Below are positions 10,487-24,235 of a stretch of 64,000 bases of DNA, piece by piece. Every line of letters begins with the position of its first letter. Position 1 is the first letter of the stretch. Source of the DNA: Adiantum capillus-veneris (lineage: Eukaryota > Streptophyta > Polypodiopsida > Polypodiales > Pteridaceae); assembly GCA_014529385.2 (NCBI GenBank), contig CM043966.1, positions 144,876,711-144,940,710 of the forward strand, read 5' to 3'. The notes beneath the pieces are model-generated. The model did not search any database. It worked only from the letters and a program-made list of their open reading frames with translations, and was not told the origin of the DNA. The position numbers were made by a program, and so were the translations under genes.

Positions 10487-12007
10487 GGGTGTGTGAGGGT
10501 TTCAAACACTATAAGAGGAAAACTCCAGAACCGCTAGCATTGCCGCAGATTAACAAAAAATAGAAAGAGAAAATATTGCGTGTACGGCAATAACAGCGGA
10601 AAAGGACACGGTAGTGGTTTGACAACAATATATGCGGGAATAGGAGCGGTAATATAGTCGTGTTTATTAGCCAAAATATTATCGTGCATATTATCTCGTA
10701 TATTACTGTGTATTACCATGCATATTACCTCACATATTACCGCATATATTACCTCACATACTACCACTCATATTACCGTTGTACGGATTTTCAAAAATAA
10801 AGATGCTCATCTGGTCCATCCAATTTGGATGGCCCAGATGAGCATATTTATTATTAACTTGTATTAATTTATCTAGTCTATGACTGTCTTCTTCTAGCAC
10901 ATAGTTCACATCAACAAATATTGGTCGCTTCTTCTTGGTACTCTTTTCTCACAAGGCAACTCTATTTAAAATAGGGGGTTGGTATACTCATCTTCGACAT
11001 TGAAGAGTGAGTAAAATCAACTAATGATTTGGAAGCTGATGCAGTTAATGATTGACTTAAGAACCTTCGTGCATGATCATAATTCTAGTACTAGGAGCAT
11101 ACTCATAATCTTGAAGATAACCATCATATTTGAAACTTTGTAGCATTTCCATTGCCATTTACATTGCCATTGCCATGTTTGTGCCGACATCCATTTGGCA
11201 TTCTCAATGATTATGCATTCTGGTCCTTATGACATCTATGATAGGTAGATATATATAGACAAATAGATTTAATTATCACTTATGAAGGTCAAATATGACC
11301 TATGAGACCAAATTTTTTTAATTACAAAGTTCCTTCTGAATAAAGGGTTTGTTGGATCTCGGGGGCTCTACCTAAAAATATTTAAGTGTAGCACGTGAGT
11401 TCACCCGGAGGGGTTTTTAATGTACCAAAGAGTTAGAGAGTTCCATGTACAAGAGGGGTTTAAAAATGGGAAATTGAAAAAAAGTTACAGGTTTATGAAG
11501 GAAGACGGGTCTTTTAATTCATGATGAAGTGTGTGTGTATAGGGGTTTTAAAAATACCTCTTGAGCGCACGTGCTATAGGTATTTTTGAAAGGTGGACCC
11601 CCGGGTGTTGAATACATCTCAATTAAGGAGTAAGGATCTAGCGAGGTGTGATAAAAGGAAGATAAGATGAAATGAAAAAAACCTAAGAAGGGGTAGGTGA
11701 GGAGGGAACCAATTTGGTAGTTCAAAACTCTTGGATAACTGGCTTTACCTTCTTCACATGTTTTGCAGTTCTTCTTTCTTCTGTTTGAGTTAGGTGGGTG
11801 TTATATCTTCTCCAAACCAAAATTTGGTGTCCTTGAGAATCCGCAATTGCTCAAGGATTTTGATTTGATCTACCTTGATATTGAAAGTGAGGATTGCATG
11901 GTTGGTGCGATGTTCGTGTGTAAGAGAGGCGATTGTGGTTGACCCCATTGTACCATGTAGGCTGTTGTTTGGATGTGAGCAAAGTAATTATGGAACATTG
12001 ACAGTGA
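10487..12007. other. AT-rich non-coding stretch
   Basis: No protein family recognised. The only structure is the ATATTACC-type repeats at 10660-10780. This begins the 5.5-kb block between inverted CACTA-B fragments. Confidence 0.5.
10660..10780 (+). repeat. Degenerate ATATTACC(T/G)C(A/G) repeats
   Basis: About ten imperfect copies of CATATTACCTCA or CGTATTACTG-like units in tandem, period roughly 11-12 bp. Confidence 0.7.
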
Positions 12008-12343
12008 TATCCTCTTGGCAGTGTCATTCACCTAGGGTGGACACTACATGATCTTCAACCTTACCAAAGGTAATACCTTAAACTTGGGTTTTGACCTCCT
12101 TTGTGAGAGTGGTATCTACTCCCACCGTTGTGTTATTGAGATTGAGGTCCCCCTTCCCTTTCCAATCACTTGGAAGCCTACCAATGAGAACATTGAGGGC
12201 AATATTGTCTTGGCACTATCGTTCACGTAGCGTGGACACTACACAGTCTTCAACGTTACGAAAGATGATATCCTATACTTGGGTTTTGACCTCCTTTGTG
12301 AAGGTGGTCTCTACTTCCACCTTTGTGTTATTGAGATTGAGCT
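12008..12343 (+). repeat. Direct duplication, period about 195 bp
   Basis: 12008-12147 and 12205-12343 share GGACACTACA..TCTTCAAC, CTTGGGTTTTGACCTCCTTTGTGA and TTGTGTTATTGAGATTGAG. They differ at roughly 15-20% of sites, so the duplication is old. A frame runs through both on the plus strand but resembles nothing known. Confidence 0.82.
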
Positions 12344-12789
12344 CCATATGTTCCATCTCTTTCTTTTTGTGGTTCTCCACTATTGAGCCTCGATGGTCAC
12401 AAGTCTATGCTTTAGCTTCTCATTCTCCTTGTGAAGCTTCTCGACTTCATTTTCAAGACCTGTGTGTTAGGTTTTTTGTCTCTGGGGGTGTTTCCTCGAT
12501 CCCCGAGAATGTAGACTTGCCTTGAGATGAGGCTCAAGTGGCCACGACAGGCACATGCTTCCTATGAAGAGACTCAAAGCATAACTCCTAGAGAGTCACA
12601 TGCAGCTAGAATGGAGTCAAAGTTGGTGCTCAAGATGAGTATGAGAGTTGAGGACAGCTCGGGCAGAGTCGAGGTTGGGCATGCGATAAAGTTGGGGGTG
12701 TGGGTAGTTTCAACAAAGTCAAAATCGTGCAAATGATTAGATGTGTGTGCAAGGCGTTTCTGGTTGGGAGGACAAGGTTGTGTTAACGC
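12344..12789. other. Non-coding stretch, nothing recognised
   Basis: Short open frames on the plus strand (12091-12525 and 12527-12736) have no recognisable motif and unremarkable composition. I do not call them genes. Confidence 0.5.
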
Positions 12790-13030
12790 TCTACCTAATC
12801 TCTACATCCTCTCTATCTACTCCATATACACCTCTCTCTAAACCCTAATCTCTTCCTAAATCCTAACCTTATCTGTCTCCCCTTGACTTAATCTCTATCT
12901 AGAATCTCTATGTATCCTCCTTCTCTACCTAATTTACCTCAACTCTACACCCTCTATATCTACTCTATCCACACATCTCTCTACACCCTAATCTCTTCTT
13001 AAATCTTAATCTTATCCATCTACTCTCTAC
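12790..13030 (+). repeat. Pyrimidine-rich direct repeat (CTACCTAAT..ACCCTAATCTCTTC)
   Basis: Two units of about 120 bp repeat CTACCTAAT, TCTATCTACTC, ACCTCTCT, ACCCTAATCTCTTC(C/T)TAAATC and CTTATC. This is a strand-biased C/T tract. Confidence 0.7.
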
Positions 13031-13170
13031 ATTGTTGAGAGAGAAAGAGAGAGCACAGAAATAGAACCCCAAAGTGTGTTGAATACACACATGAGATGAT
13101 GTATATATAGAGAGGACTTGGGTGCTATATATAGAGAAGCCATATATTGAGTAGCTTCACATATAAGCTC
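13031..13170 (-). repeat. Possible relative of the 32942-33130 LTR
   Basis: Shares with 32942-33130 the order TGTTGA, GAGA repeats, AGAACCCCAAA(A)GTGTGT, ATATAGAG(A/G)GGAC..GGGTG, CTATATATAG and AGCTCAAC. No primer-binding site adjoins it, so it may be a diverged solo LTR. Confidence 0.35.
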
Positions 13171-13299
13171 AACCCCCCTGCTCAAATAAGGGTCCTTAAC
13201 TGTGGATGAAAAAACCCTTGGGGGATCAAGGGAAAAATCCACAGCTCTATATACACCCACTGTTATATTATAAAAATCATTGAATGTACAAACGTTCAT

Positions 13300-13405
13300 G
13301 AGGGGCTGCATCACTCCTTTTACAATGAATATTTTATGAGGGGCTACATCACTCCTTTTACAATGAATGTTTTATGAGGAGTTACATCACTCCTATCCTA
13401 TCAAA
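13300..13405 (+). repeat. 38-bp tandem repeat, about 2.7 copies
   Basis: Units of GAGGGGCTGCATCACTCC plus TTTTACAATGAATATTTTAT recur with a period of 38 bp and a few substitutions. Confidence 0.88.
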
Positions 13406-13498
13406 TACAATAATGAATTAGAAGATTCAATAAAGAGGTGTAAATGCTATTGATTAGCTCGTGATCAGAAGTGTCTCCGTGAATCTGCTGTGTAGCTT

Positions 13499-13609
13499 GT
13501 CATCAATATGGAATCACCAAACATGTCTTAATGTTGTCATCAATATGGAATCACCAAACATGTCTTCATGTTGTCATGAATATGACATCACCAAACATGT
13601 CTTCATAAA
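13499..13609 (+). repeat. 37-bp tandem repeat, 3 copies
   Basis: Three units built from GTCATCAATATGGAATCACC and AAACATGTCTTCATGTT. The third is diverged (GTCATGAATATGACATCACC). Confidence 0.92.
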
Positions 13610-15964
<2,355 letters not shown>

Positions 15965-16037
15965 ATGCAACCTCATGCAAGAACAAGTACTAGTCCTCTC
16001 CTTCCTCCATGGCTATTCATCCATGCCCTTAGCCCCT

Positions 16038-16051
16038 GAGCTCTGATACCA
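16038..16051 (-). other. Primer-binding site, initiator Met-tRNA type
   Basis: The reverse complement reads TGGTATCAGAGCTC, the standard initiator-methionine tRNA primer site of plant retrotransposons, one base from an LTR-like segment to its right. The element therefore runs leftwards on the minus strand. Confidence 0.8.
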
Positions 16052-16052
16052 G

Positions 16053-16202
16053 TGAAAGGCAATGGGGTAGGAAAACATGCTAATAACGTCCCAACTATCC
16101 TATATATATAGGCCCTTGGCCCTCTTCCATATATAGACACCTTTACTGCATGTGTGTGTGGCACGTTGCCAGGGCTGTGCCCGCCTAGTCCTACCCATGG
16201 CA
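16053..16202 (-). mobile_element. Small LTR (about 150 bp) of a minus-strand element
   Basis: Bounded by TG at 16053 and CA at 16202, next to the primer site at 16038-16051. It contains CCTATATATATAGG as a possible TATA region. The right edge abuts CACTA-B sequence (AAAGGGAATCACATG). No second LTR was found to the left, so the element is truncated or the partner is too diverged. Confidence 0.6.
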
Positions 16203-17261
16203 TGATAAAGGGAATCACATGCCCCCTACCCGTCCAGCCACTAAAAATCTTCTAACTAATTTGGGATTGGATTATCACAAAATACATGCATGTCCTAATG
16301 ATTGTATACTTTTTTGCAATGAGTATGCAGATTTGGAACAATGTTCCAATTGTGGATCAAACAGGTATAAAGAGGACACACAAGGAAAATTTATCCCTAC
16401 ATAGGTCCTTCAACACTTTCCTATCATTCCAAGAATAAAGAGTATGCTCAGGTGCAAGCCTATAGTAGCTTTGATGACATGGCGCTGAAATACTAGATCG
16501 ACAGATGATGTGATGCGGGTACCTGCTGATTCTCATGCATGGAAGCACATAGAGGAAATTTGGCCTACATTAAAGAATGAGCCTCAATCTATCCACCTTG
16601 GTCTCGCAATGGATGGAGTAAATCCATTTGTGGCCTAATTGTCAGGTTAATTATAATCATCCACCATGGCTAGCTATCAAGAAGGGCCATCTGTTGTTGT
16701 CACTGATCCTCCCAGGAAAGTACAAAGCAAAGAACATGTACATCTATCTCGCAACACTTATAGAACATTTCCAAATCGTGTGTACATAAATTGATGTGGT
16801 TGATACGTCCCAACCAATCAGACGACAGAATGTACATGTGCAAGGCATTCTCATGTGGACCATGCACGATTGGTCAGGCTTCGGTGAGTGTTCAGGTAAG
16901 TGCCTCATACACATGTTATTCCTGGCTATACCAACGCTTTTATATTTTAAATTTGTGCTATTTTAGGCTCGAGTTACTTGGGCAATCATGCATGTTTAAA
17001 ATTTATTCCTCGACTTGGCTTCCGTCGCTCTGAGCATTTGAGCAAGACACTTTACCAGGAGCATTGTAGATTTTTGCACAAAGGACATGAGCTACGTGGA
17101 CCAAACATATGTAAACATGCCATGCATCCACTGAAAGCAAGCGATTGAAAAAATATGTGGTTGGAGAGTGGAGATTTTATGCCACCTGGCCTAAAAAGAA
17201 TTTCCATTTTCCATGACCTGCCGTCCTAAACTGACATGCTGATTAATCATCTGCTCGACCC
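16203..17261 (+). pseudogene. CACTA-B transposase TNP2 core (right copy 1)
   Basis: Begins AAAGGGAATCACATG, then reads KNLLTNLGLDYHKIHACPND followed by CILFCNEY and CSNCGS. This is the zinc-binding lead-in to the TNP2 core, with C..C intact. After a stop near 16402 the core continues in other frames (NPFV, a YNHPPWLAIK-like segment, NMYIYLATL). A GT-AG intron at 16896-16966 is conserved with the other copies. The second exon runs to CTGCTCGACCC at 17261, where LTR-element leader sequence takes over mid-motif. The transposase-associated domain is missing upstream, and several stops make this a pseudogene. Confidence 0.8.
16896..16966 (+). other. Conserved transposase intron
   Basis: GTAAGTGCC donor and TTTTAG acceptor. 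The same intron is at 43921-44001, and its 3' part is at 10436-10486 on the minus strand. Its conservation in three copies supports the exon structure. Confidence 0.8.
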
Positions 17262-18237
17262 AAGCACCGGATTGCACATGCCATTGAGTAGGCACACACA
17301 ATCAAGCTTTGCCCAATTTTTTGGCATTTAGGCTTATCCAAGGATTAAATTAGCCTAGCATACACATCATTTACATGCTTGCATATTCATAAATCATTAA
17401 TTCCATCAATTTTTATATATGCACACATTCAAGATTAGGTGCACACACACTTGAAAAATTTGACAGTTCTTTTTCCTCTTTGGTGCATGCACACACACAA
17501 TGATTTTTATGCACACACATGATTTTTTCTTGGGAATTAAGCATTATCTTGACACAAACATCATTCATTAGTCAAAATTGACCATAAATTTCATCCCAAA
17601 ACAATCAAATTAGGCATTCAAAGTATGCTAATTGAATTACACACCTAATTTTAGCACTAAATTAGCAACACATTGGAATCAAATTAAGCACTCAAAAATT
17701 GAATGGAGTAGGTCAATGCACTTACAATTGATTGCATCCAAGCTAATCCTTGCTCCACGCGACAATTCCATCATGCACACACATGTGTGGCTCTTCCAAA
17801 TTAGCCAAAAGATTGACCATTTGTAGGTCAAAAATCATACACTTAAATCATCAAATTAGGCATAGATTAGCACAATTAACTTGATAAAAGTGTTTATTCC
17901 ACCTCTTGCAAGGGTATTTAACATACTTTACACTTCAAATGTTAGTGGTTAGGTAGGCAAGGTTAGTCAAAATTAGCATAAAATTAGTAAAACTTAGCAT
18001 GGAAATAAGCAAAATTAGTAAGGGTTAGCATGAAATTAGTGAAATTGAGGGTGGAATTGGGGGTTTGGGGTATTCATAACTCAACATTAGCATCAATTTC
18101 TTACACATCATCATCAAATCAAAATCAAAATTGAGTTACGCACACTAAAAAACAAACAAAATTAGTAGTAAAATTACTCTATTCTACATATCCTAAACTC
18201 ACTAGCTTAAGTTATTATCCCCAGCAACAGCGCCAAA
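17262..18237 (-). repeat. Extra copy of the LARD-like element's 5' leader
   Basis: Near-identical (about 95% by eye) to 29379-30332, including its own Asp-tRNA primer site at 18217-18235 next to the LTR. It ends at CAAGCACCGG on both copies, here fused to CACTA-B. A leader outside the 3' LTR is expected when LTR-LTR recombination makes a tandem element. Confidence 0.85.
18217..18235 (-). other. Primer-binding site (Asp-tRNA type), outer copy
   Basis: The reverse complement is TGGCGCTGTTGCTGGGGAT, two changes from the exact complement of plant tRNA-Asp. It is two bases from the LTR end. Confidence 0.85.
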
Positions 18238-19079
18238 TGTATGGATGGGTTGTAGCACGACCTAATCGCAACCCACAAAATTGTAAAATGGTGGATCTAG
18301 CAACCCGGCTAGGGCAAGGAAGCACGAGCCTAAGATGTATAGACATAGAGGATTCAAGGGATCCTTCTTCTCATCATAGAGAGAAGCCATGGAAAGGGGC
18401 TTCCTCTAATCAACATTACATTCCTACTTACTAATCACTTGCACACAATCATGCGGTTGAAATTGACCTCTCACATCAATCACTCTTATTCACAACTCTT
18501 AATCACAACCACATAAGCGTGCAATTAACATACCTACTCCGCATTAGTGTGTCCATTCCGGCACAACCCCTCAATACGACTACGTATGCACACACACTAA
18601 CTGCACCTTGTAGAGAGAGATGAAGAGAAGAAAGGCATAGCCCTCACACACCATGGCCAAGGGTATGGATAGAATAGATTAACTCAAAAAAGGGATTAGA
18701 GATCTACCATCACACTAATACAATCTCACGCCACATAATCAAGCAAAGAAGACTAATAAGAAAGAAAGAGTAATTGATTATTAGAAATCAAGAGCTACAT
18801 GGGCATGGAAAGCCCATGAGCCTCATGACCATACACTCTACAAAGAGGAGTCCTCACCCAAGAATGACTTCTCATTAAGCATAGGGCTCTTTTATAGCTT
18901 TGGGTCTGAAACCCTAGTTCAACTATTGGATAGAGTTGATCTCTCTAGCTTAGACTCATACAACTTTGAAACTCCTACATGAGTCCAAGCCCTATACAAT
19001 GAAAAGGAAATGTTGTGCACTATGCCACATCCATAGCTTGGTGCATAATTGGTGTAGCTTGTGTTAGTCGCTGCTAACA
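18238..19079 (-). repeat. 3' LTR of the LARD-like element (842 bp)
   Basis: Bounded TG...CA. It is highly similar to 30333-31169 with small indels. On the right a polypurine tract (minus strand) marks the junction with the interior. Confidence 0.88.
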
Positions 19080-19093
19080 TTCCCCTCTTCCTA
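19080..19093 (-). other. Polypurine tract of the LARD-like element
   Basis: The minus strand reads TAGGAAGAGGGGAA directly before the TGTTAGC start of the 3' LTR, the normal place for plus-strand priming. Confidence 0.8.
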
Positions 19094-20313
19094 ATTTGGC
19101 CCACGTCGTCGTATGCCGGTGAAGCAAGACATGGTGACATGGTAGAAAGCAAGTCCATGGAAGAAATGTTGACCTGCAAAACATAAGAACAAGTAATGAG
19201 CATCAAAGGCCACCAAGAATGAATAAAACATGAAGCACAAATGAACAATCATGCAAAGTGATTTTTTGCTTCTAAAAAATGGATCAATCATAGTCGAAAA
19301 CTAGACAACATAAAGCAAAAATAAACATAAACTATTATGAAGATTAAACCACTTTGAAATTTCAGTTTTATGCATGAAACACAAGCAATCAATTATGACC
19401 CTATGCTAATCCAAGTTTATAAACCTACTAGCGTGAAAACTATGTGAACAATCTTAATAAATCATTCAAGTTTAGCATGTCTATGGGCTATAAAAAAGAT
19501 CATAATCTATTAGTACATTGTCAAAGCTTTTTGAAGCTCATGGAAGTTTTGATTTTGTCATTCATTGAAAAAATTAAAGCACAATTACAAGGCTACCACC
19601 CCAAGGCAAGTCTAGGTGCGACTCTCGGCTTCTTGATCACTCAAGAAGGTGTTCCAAAAGCCTGCTAGCCTACTGAGGTGATGGCTAACCCCTATCAGCC
19701 CAAGGCATTGGTTTAGGGCCTTGACCAAGCGAGCCAATGTGATTCCCCTCGCGTGCCAAGTGCCAATAAGGTGCTAGGCCTCACATAGACACAACATAAC
19801 ATATAAATTTTCTTTTCATGTGTCTAGTAGCATTTGTACTACTTTTTCTTGACACTTTTTTTCTTCATTGATTCATTTGTTTAGCACTTCTTGCTTCCAA
19901 CTTGAGATGCTAATGGCAATTGGTCTAAAGAGACTAAAGCCTAATCATAGCCCTAGGTCATGTTAAAAATGAACGGAGTATTAAGACTATCACTAAGAGT
20001 CTAGGACTAATGAGAAATGAATCTACATTAACCTAAGGTCAAGGCCAATTACCTATGCTTAGCACACATAAAACCTAATTTTTTGATGAGTTAATTTTCA
20101 CAAAGCAAAGTGTTGAAACTTTAGGATGCCTAGCTTTCAAATATGAAAAACCCATAGTTTAGAAGAAAAATTTCACTTAAGCCAAGCAAGAGAATGAAGA
20201 GATGAGAAGAGAGCAAAATCATGGAAGGATTACACCTATTCATGCTCTTTTGAGCATCCTTGAGCAAGCATCCTTGAGCAAGCATCCCCTTTCTAGAGAA
20301 GCCTCTTGATCTT
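19094..20313. other. LARD-like interior, 3' part, non-coding
   Basis: No coding motif on either strand. It joins 25499 if the nested Copia-1 is removed, with the repeated ATCTT at both edges. Confidence 0.6.
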
Positions 20314-20591
20314 TGTTGAAGATGATGAAACAGGAAACAGAAGGAAGACAGCAACTCAGAGTAGGAAGAAGATGGAGAAGGAGAAGACACAGAGCTTGGG
20401 TACGAGATCTCTGTAGTCTCTCTCTGTATTGGAATAATAATAATATGTACAAACTCAGAGCAACAAAGCTTATATGAAACCCTAAGAGATAAGGTGTCCT
20501 TTCACACCGGATGTCCAGGGGGAAAAACCCAGTGGGAGAAAAGTGCCCCTGGTGAAGCGCGTATACACACTAACACTACTACATGTCTACA
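20314..20591 (-). repeat. Copia-1 3' LTR (278 bp)
   Basis: TG...CA ends. It matches the 5' LTR with one 2-bp indel in a CT run and no substitutions that I could find. Confidence 0.95.
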
Positions 20592-20601
20592 AATCCCCCC
20601 T
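20592..20601 (-). other. Copia-1 polypurine tract
   Basis: The minus strand reads AGGGGGGATT immediately upstream of the 3' LTR. Confidence 0.9.
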
Positions 20602-20638
20602 GTAGTGATAGTGTGAATCCGTACAAGGTAGTAGATCA

Positions 20639-23600
20639 TCATGTGTATGAGAGTAAGCCCAAAGCTTTTCGGAAAGCTTCAAACTTTTCTCGTGATAACG
20701 CCTTCGTAAATAGATCTGCAATGTTATCCTGTGTAGGACAGTAAGTTAGTGTGATCTCCCCTGCATGTAGCCTTTCCCTGACATAGTGGTAGTGAACCTC
20801 TATGTGCTTTGTTCTTGCATGAAATACCGGATTCCTTGCAACTGCCATAGCACTCTGACTGTCAGTGAAAATGGTAGTGGGTGCCTGTTGACACTCACAA
20901 AGATCTGCCAATAACCTGCGTATCCATACACAATCAAATGTTGCCGTGAAAGCTGCCCTGTACTCAGCTTCACAAGTTGATGTAGCCACTGTGGGTTGCT
21001 TCTTGCTTAGCCAAGATATACATGCATTTCCCAAGAAAAAACAATTTCTACTTGTGGAATGTCGTGTGTCAAAATCACCAGCCCAATCTGAATTGCTGTA
21101 ACCAAGAAGCTGCATAGAACTGTGCTTTCCATACATATCCCCCCTTGGAAAGAACATGGCAAGATTAGGGGTACCTGAAAGGTAACGAAGTATGTGCTTC
21201 ACAGCCTGCCAATGATGCATACCTGGGCTGTGCATAAATCTGCTTGCTTGTGAAACCCCAAATTGAATGTCTGGACGAGTGTTGCCTGCCAAATATATCA
21301 AGCAACCAACTGCTGCTGCATAAGTATGTACATCAAAAGTTTCTCCAGCATCATGCATGCTCAACTTTGATCCATTTTCTATGGGTGTAGAGATTGGCTT
21401 ACAATTTTGCATACCAAACTTGTCCAAAATTTTATGCAAATATTTTGCCTGCAACATGTATATGCCATCCTCTGATTGCACAAACTGAATACCCAAGTAA
21501 TAATGTAGCAAACCAAGATCAGACATCTCAAAGGTTTTTCTCAAAGCATCTTTAAACGCTTCAATTTCATTTGCATTATTGCCTGTAAGAAGCATATCAT
21601 CCACATAAAGTGTTAGCATAATGAGAACTCCATCTCTCTTTTTGACATACAAAGTACTTTCTGTTGGACTATTCTGAAATCCCTGGCCAATCAAATAAGT
21701 ATGTATCTTCTCATACCATGCTCTTGGAGCCTGTTTGAGACCATACAAAGCTTTACGCAATCTACATACCTTTTTCTCTTGACCTTTTACAACAAAACCA
21801 CTTGGTTGACTTACATAAACTTCTTCCTGCAAATCACCATTCAAAAAAGCAGTTTTGATATCCAACTGATGCACTTTCCAACCATGATGAGCAGCAATTG
21901 AAACTAGTGATCTAATTGTGGACGTACGAGAAGTAGGAGCAAAGGTTTCATCATAATCTATGCCTTTCTGTTGCGCATAGCCTTTTGCCACAAGCTTTGC
22001 TTTGTACCTGTCAACAGTACCATCTTGTTTCCTTTTTACCTTAAAAACCCACTTTGTACCAATAGGCTTTTTACCTGTAGGCAAGTCCACTAGATCCCAT
22101 GTATGATTCTTATGAATAGAATCAATTTCTTGCTGCATAGCATCTTTCCACTGAACACACTCTAAAGCTTGTTCAAATGAATCGGGCTCATCTGCATCAC
22201 AAAGAGTGCTAAAGCAAGCCAAATCTACTTGCTCTCTACCAAAAGTAGTACCAACACGTGTTTTTCGTGGCAACGGTGCATCCAACTTGCTATCCTGCAA
22301 AGTTTTCTGAACCCATTTAGGCAAGGTTCTTTCTTCCCTGAGAACTTCTTGCTCTTCACGCACAATTTCCTCTACATCATGAGGTGTCACATGCTGATCA
22401 AAAGATTGATCAAGATTATCAACCTGTTGTGATTCTTGATTCTCCACAAAAGAAGGAAGCAAACCTTCAAATACATCATGTGTCTGCATATGAGGTACAT
22501 CAAAAGCAACCATAGGTTGAGCAGTAGTTTCTGCAAAAATTACATCACGACTTTCAAAAATCTTGTTTGTAGCAGGATTGTAAAGTCTATAACCTTTACT
22601 TCCACTACTGTACCCCACAAATATACATTTGATTGCCTTATCATCAAGCTTCCCACGTAACTGCTGAGGGATGTGAGCATAAGCAAGACAACCAAAAACA
22701 CGAAGATAACTGACTGAAGGTTTTTTGTCATACCAAGCTTCATATGCAGTAATGGTCTTCAAGGCACGAGTAGGACACCTGTTCAAAACATGTGCTGCAC
22801 AAGCAACTGCCTCCATCCATAGCTTATGAGGCAAACTCTTAGCCTTGAGCATACATCTAGCTGTCTCCATTAAAGACTTGTTCTTCCTTTCTGCAACACC
22901 ATTCTGTTGTGGTGTGTATGGCATAGTGCATTGGTGTTTAATGCCTTTCTTTCCCAAAAAATCCTTAAATGCACCTGACATGTATTCACCTCCTCGATCA
23001 GTACGAAGAGTCTGTACTTTGCAACCTGTTTCATTTTCAACCATGGCGACATAATGTTGAAAAACTGCAAACACATCTGACTTTGCTTTGAGTGGATACA
23101 CCCAACAAAACCTGGAAAAGTCATCAATGAAGGTCACAAAATAAAGGCTGTTTCCTATAGATGGCGTCCTCATAGGACCACATACATCACTGTGTACAAG
23201 CTGCAACTTTCGTGTTGCTCTAACTGAACCATCCTGTGAAAATGCAAATCTGTGCATCTTTCCAAGAACGCAACCTTCACATACATGTCTTGGTGGCATC
23301 TCCAATAAGGACAAATCATGCACCACATTATGACGTTGTAAAGTCATCAAACTGCCATAACCAACATGCCCAAATCTAGCATGCCACAACTCAGCATCCT
23401 GCATGGCCTGAGTCTTTGTTTCTGCAATACATACCTGAATCTGCTTTTCATAATGATCTAGCACAAATAGTCCATTGTCCAGCGTACCTGTAGTGATAAG
23501 AGAATAACCATTCTCTCGATCTCGTACAACACATCTGTCATCCTCAAAAATGACCCGAAGACCATTTTTTGCAAGAGAGGATACAGACAACAAATTCTTC

Positions 23601-24202
23601 TTGATCCCTGGAACATATAAGACATCTGGCAAGCACAAATCTGAACCATCTGAAATGGTAATCAAAATCTTACCAACGCCTTTGATTGGATAAGAAGCAT
23701 TATTTGCACATGTCACCTTCTTTCCTGCTGGAGCTGCATCCAATGAACAAAACAAATCCTTCCTTGAAGTAATATGCCTGGATGCACCACTATCAAAGTA
23801 CCAAATCATTTGTGTCTTGTCAACACTGTAAGCAGAAAAATCTGAACATACTACAAAAGCATAAGAATCCTGCACAAAGTTTGCAGACTCTTCTTTAGCT
23901 GTAGAAGAATCACCCGAAGCTGAAACAACCAAACTTGACTCTTTCTTCTTTTCTTTAGCAATTCGCTTTTTACACTCACTAATGTAGTGACCAGGTTTCT
24001 TGCAGTAGTGACATTTACCTTTCTTCTTGGACTTGTCGGAATCACCTTTAGACTTTTCTGAAGATTGTCCTGCACTAGACTTGGAGTAATGAGCACTCTC
24101 TTTACCCCTGATTTTGTTCTGTACAACAAGAGCATGATCCATACCATCCACCTGTAAAGACTTGTTCTTACGTGATTGATCCTCCTGCAATAGCAAAGCC
24201 AC
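20639..24202 (-). CDS. Copia-1 pol polyprotein (protease, integrase, reverse transcriptase, RNase H)
   Basis: 1187 codons, open to the natural stop. Zinc knuckle C64-C67-H72-C77. Protease active site DSGA at D137. Integrase HHCC zinc site H274, H279, C308, C311 and catalytic D339, D402, E438, with exactly 35 residues between the last two. Reverse transcriptase has LDIKTAFLNGDL, LYGLKQAPRAWY and catalytic YVDD near residue 866. RNase H has SDWAGD, STCEAEY and TDSQSA and reaches the C-terminus. Every catalytic residue I checked is present. The reading frame is continuous with gag across the TGA at 24236, so the first codon here (a GTG) is not a true start and the natural product would be a gag-pol fusion. 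The enzyme set copies and integrates the element's RNA through cDNA. Confidence 0.95.
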   Translation of the reverse strand: MALLLQEDQSRKNKSLQVDGMDHALVVQNKIRGKESAHYSKSSAGQSSEKSKGDSDKSKKKGKCHYCKKPGHYISECKKRIAKEKKKESSLVVSASGDSSTAKEESANFVQDSYAFVVCSDFSAYSVDKTQMIWYFDSGASRHITSRKDLFCSLDAAPAGKKVTCANNASYPIKGVGKILITISDGSDLCLPDVLYVPGIKKNLLSVSSLAKNGLRVIFEDDRCVVRDRENGYSLITTGTLDNGLFVLDHYEKQIQVCIAETKTQAMQDAELWHARFGHVGYGSLMTLQRHNVVHDLSLLEMPPRHVCEGCVLGKMHRFAFSQDGSVRATRKLQLVHSDVCGPMRTPSIGNSLYFVTFIDDFSRFCWVYPLKAKSDVFAVFQHYVAMVENETGCKVQTLRTDRGGEYMSGAFKDFLGKKGIKHQCTMPYTPQQNGVAERKNKSLMETARCMLKAKSLPHKLWMEAVACAAHVLNRCPTRALKTITAYEAWYDKKPSVSYLRVFGCLAYAHIPQQLRGKLDDKAIKCIFVGYSSGSKGYRLYNPATNKIFESRDVIFAETTAQPMVAFDVPHMQTHDVFEGLLPSFVENQESQQVDNLDQSFDQHVTPHDVEEIVREEQEVLREERTLPKWVQKTLQDSKLDAPLPRKTRVGTTFGREQVDLACFSTLCDADEPDSFEQALECVQWKDAMQQEIDSIHKNHTWDLVDLPTGKKPIGTKWVFKVKRKQDGTVDRYKAKLVAKGYAQQKGIDYDETFAPTSRTSTIRSLVSIAAHHGWKVHQLDIKTAFLNGDLQEEVYVSQPSGFVVKGQEKKVCRLRKALYGLKQAPRAWYEKIHTYLIGQGFQNSPTESTLYVKKRDGVLIMLTLYVDDMLLTGNNANEIEAFKDALRKTFEMSDLGLLHYYLGIQFVQSEDGIYMLQAKYLHKILDKFGMQNCKPISTPIENGSKLSMHDAGETFDVHTYAAAVGCLIYLAGNTRPDIQFGVSQASRFMHSPGMHHWQAVKHILRYLSGTPNLAMFFPRGDMYGKHSSMQLLGYSNSDWAGDFDTRHSTSRNCFFLGNACISWLSKKQPTVATSTCEAEYRAAFTATFDCVWIRRLLADLCECQQAPTTIFTDSQSAMAVARNPVFHARTKHIEVHYHYVRERLHAGEITLTYCPTQDNIADLFTKALSREKFEAFRKALGLLSYT

Positions 24203-24235
24203 TAACTCTTCAAAATGAAGAGGGTCAGGATTAGC

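Noticed and set aside
13300-13609. CRISPR-like short repeats (37-38 bp units)
   Set aside because: The units are directly adjacent with no unique spacers, so they are simple tandem repeats in plant DNA.
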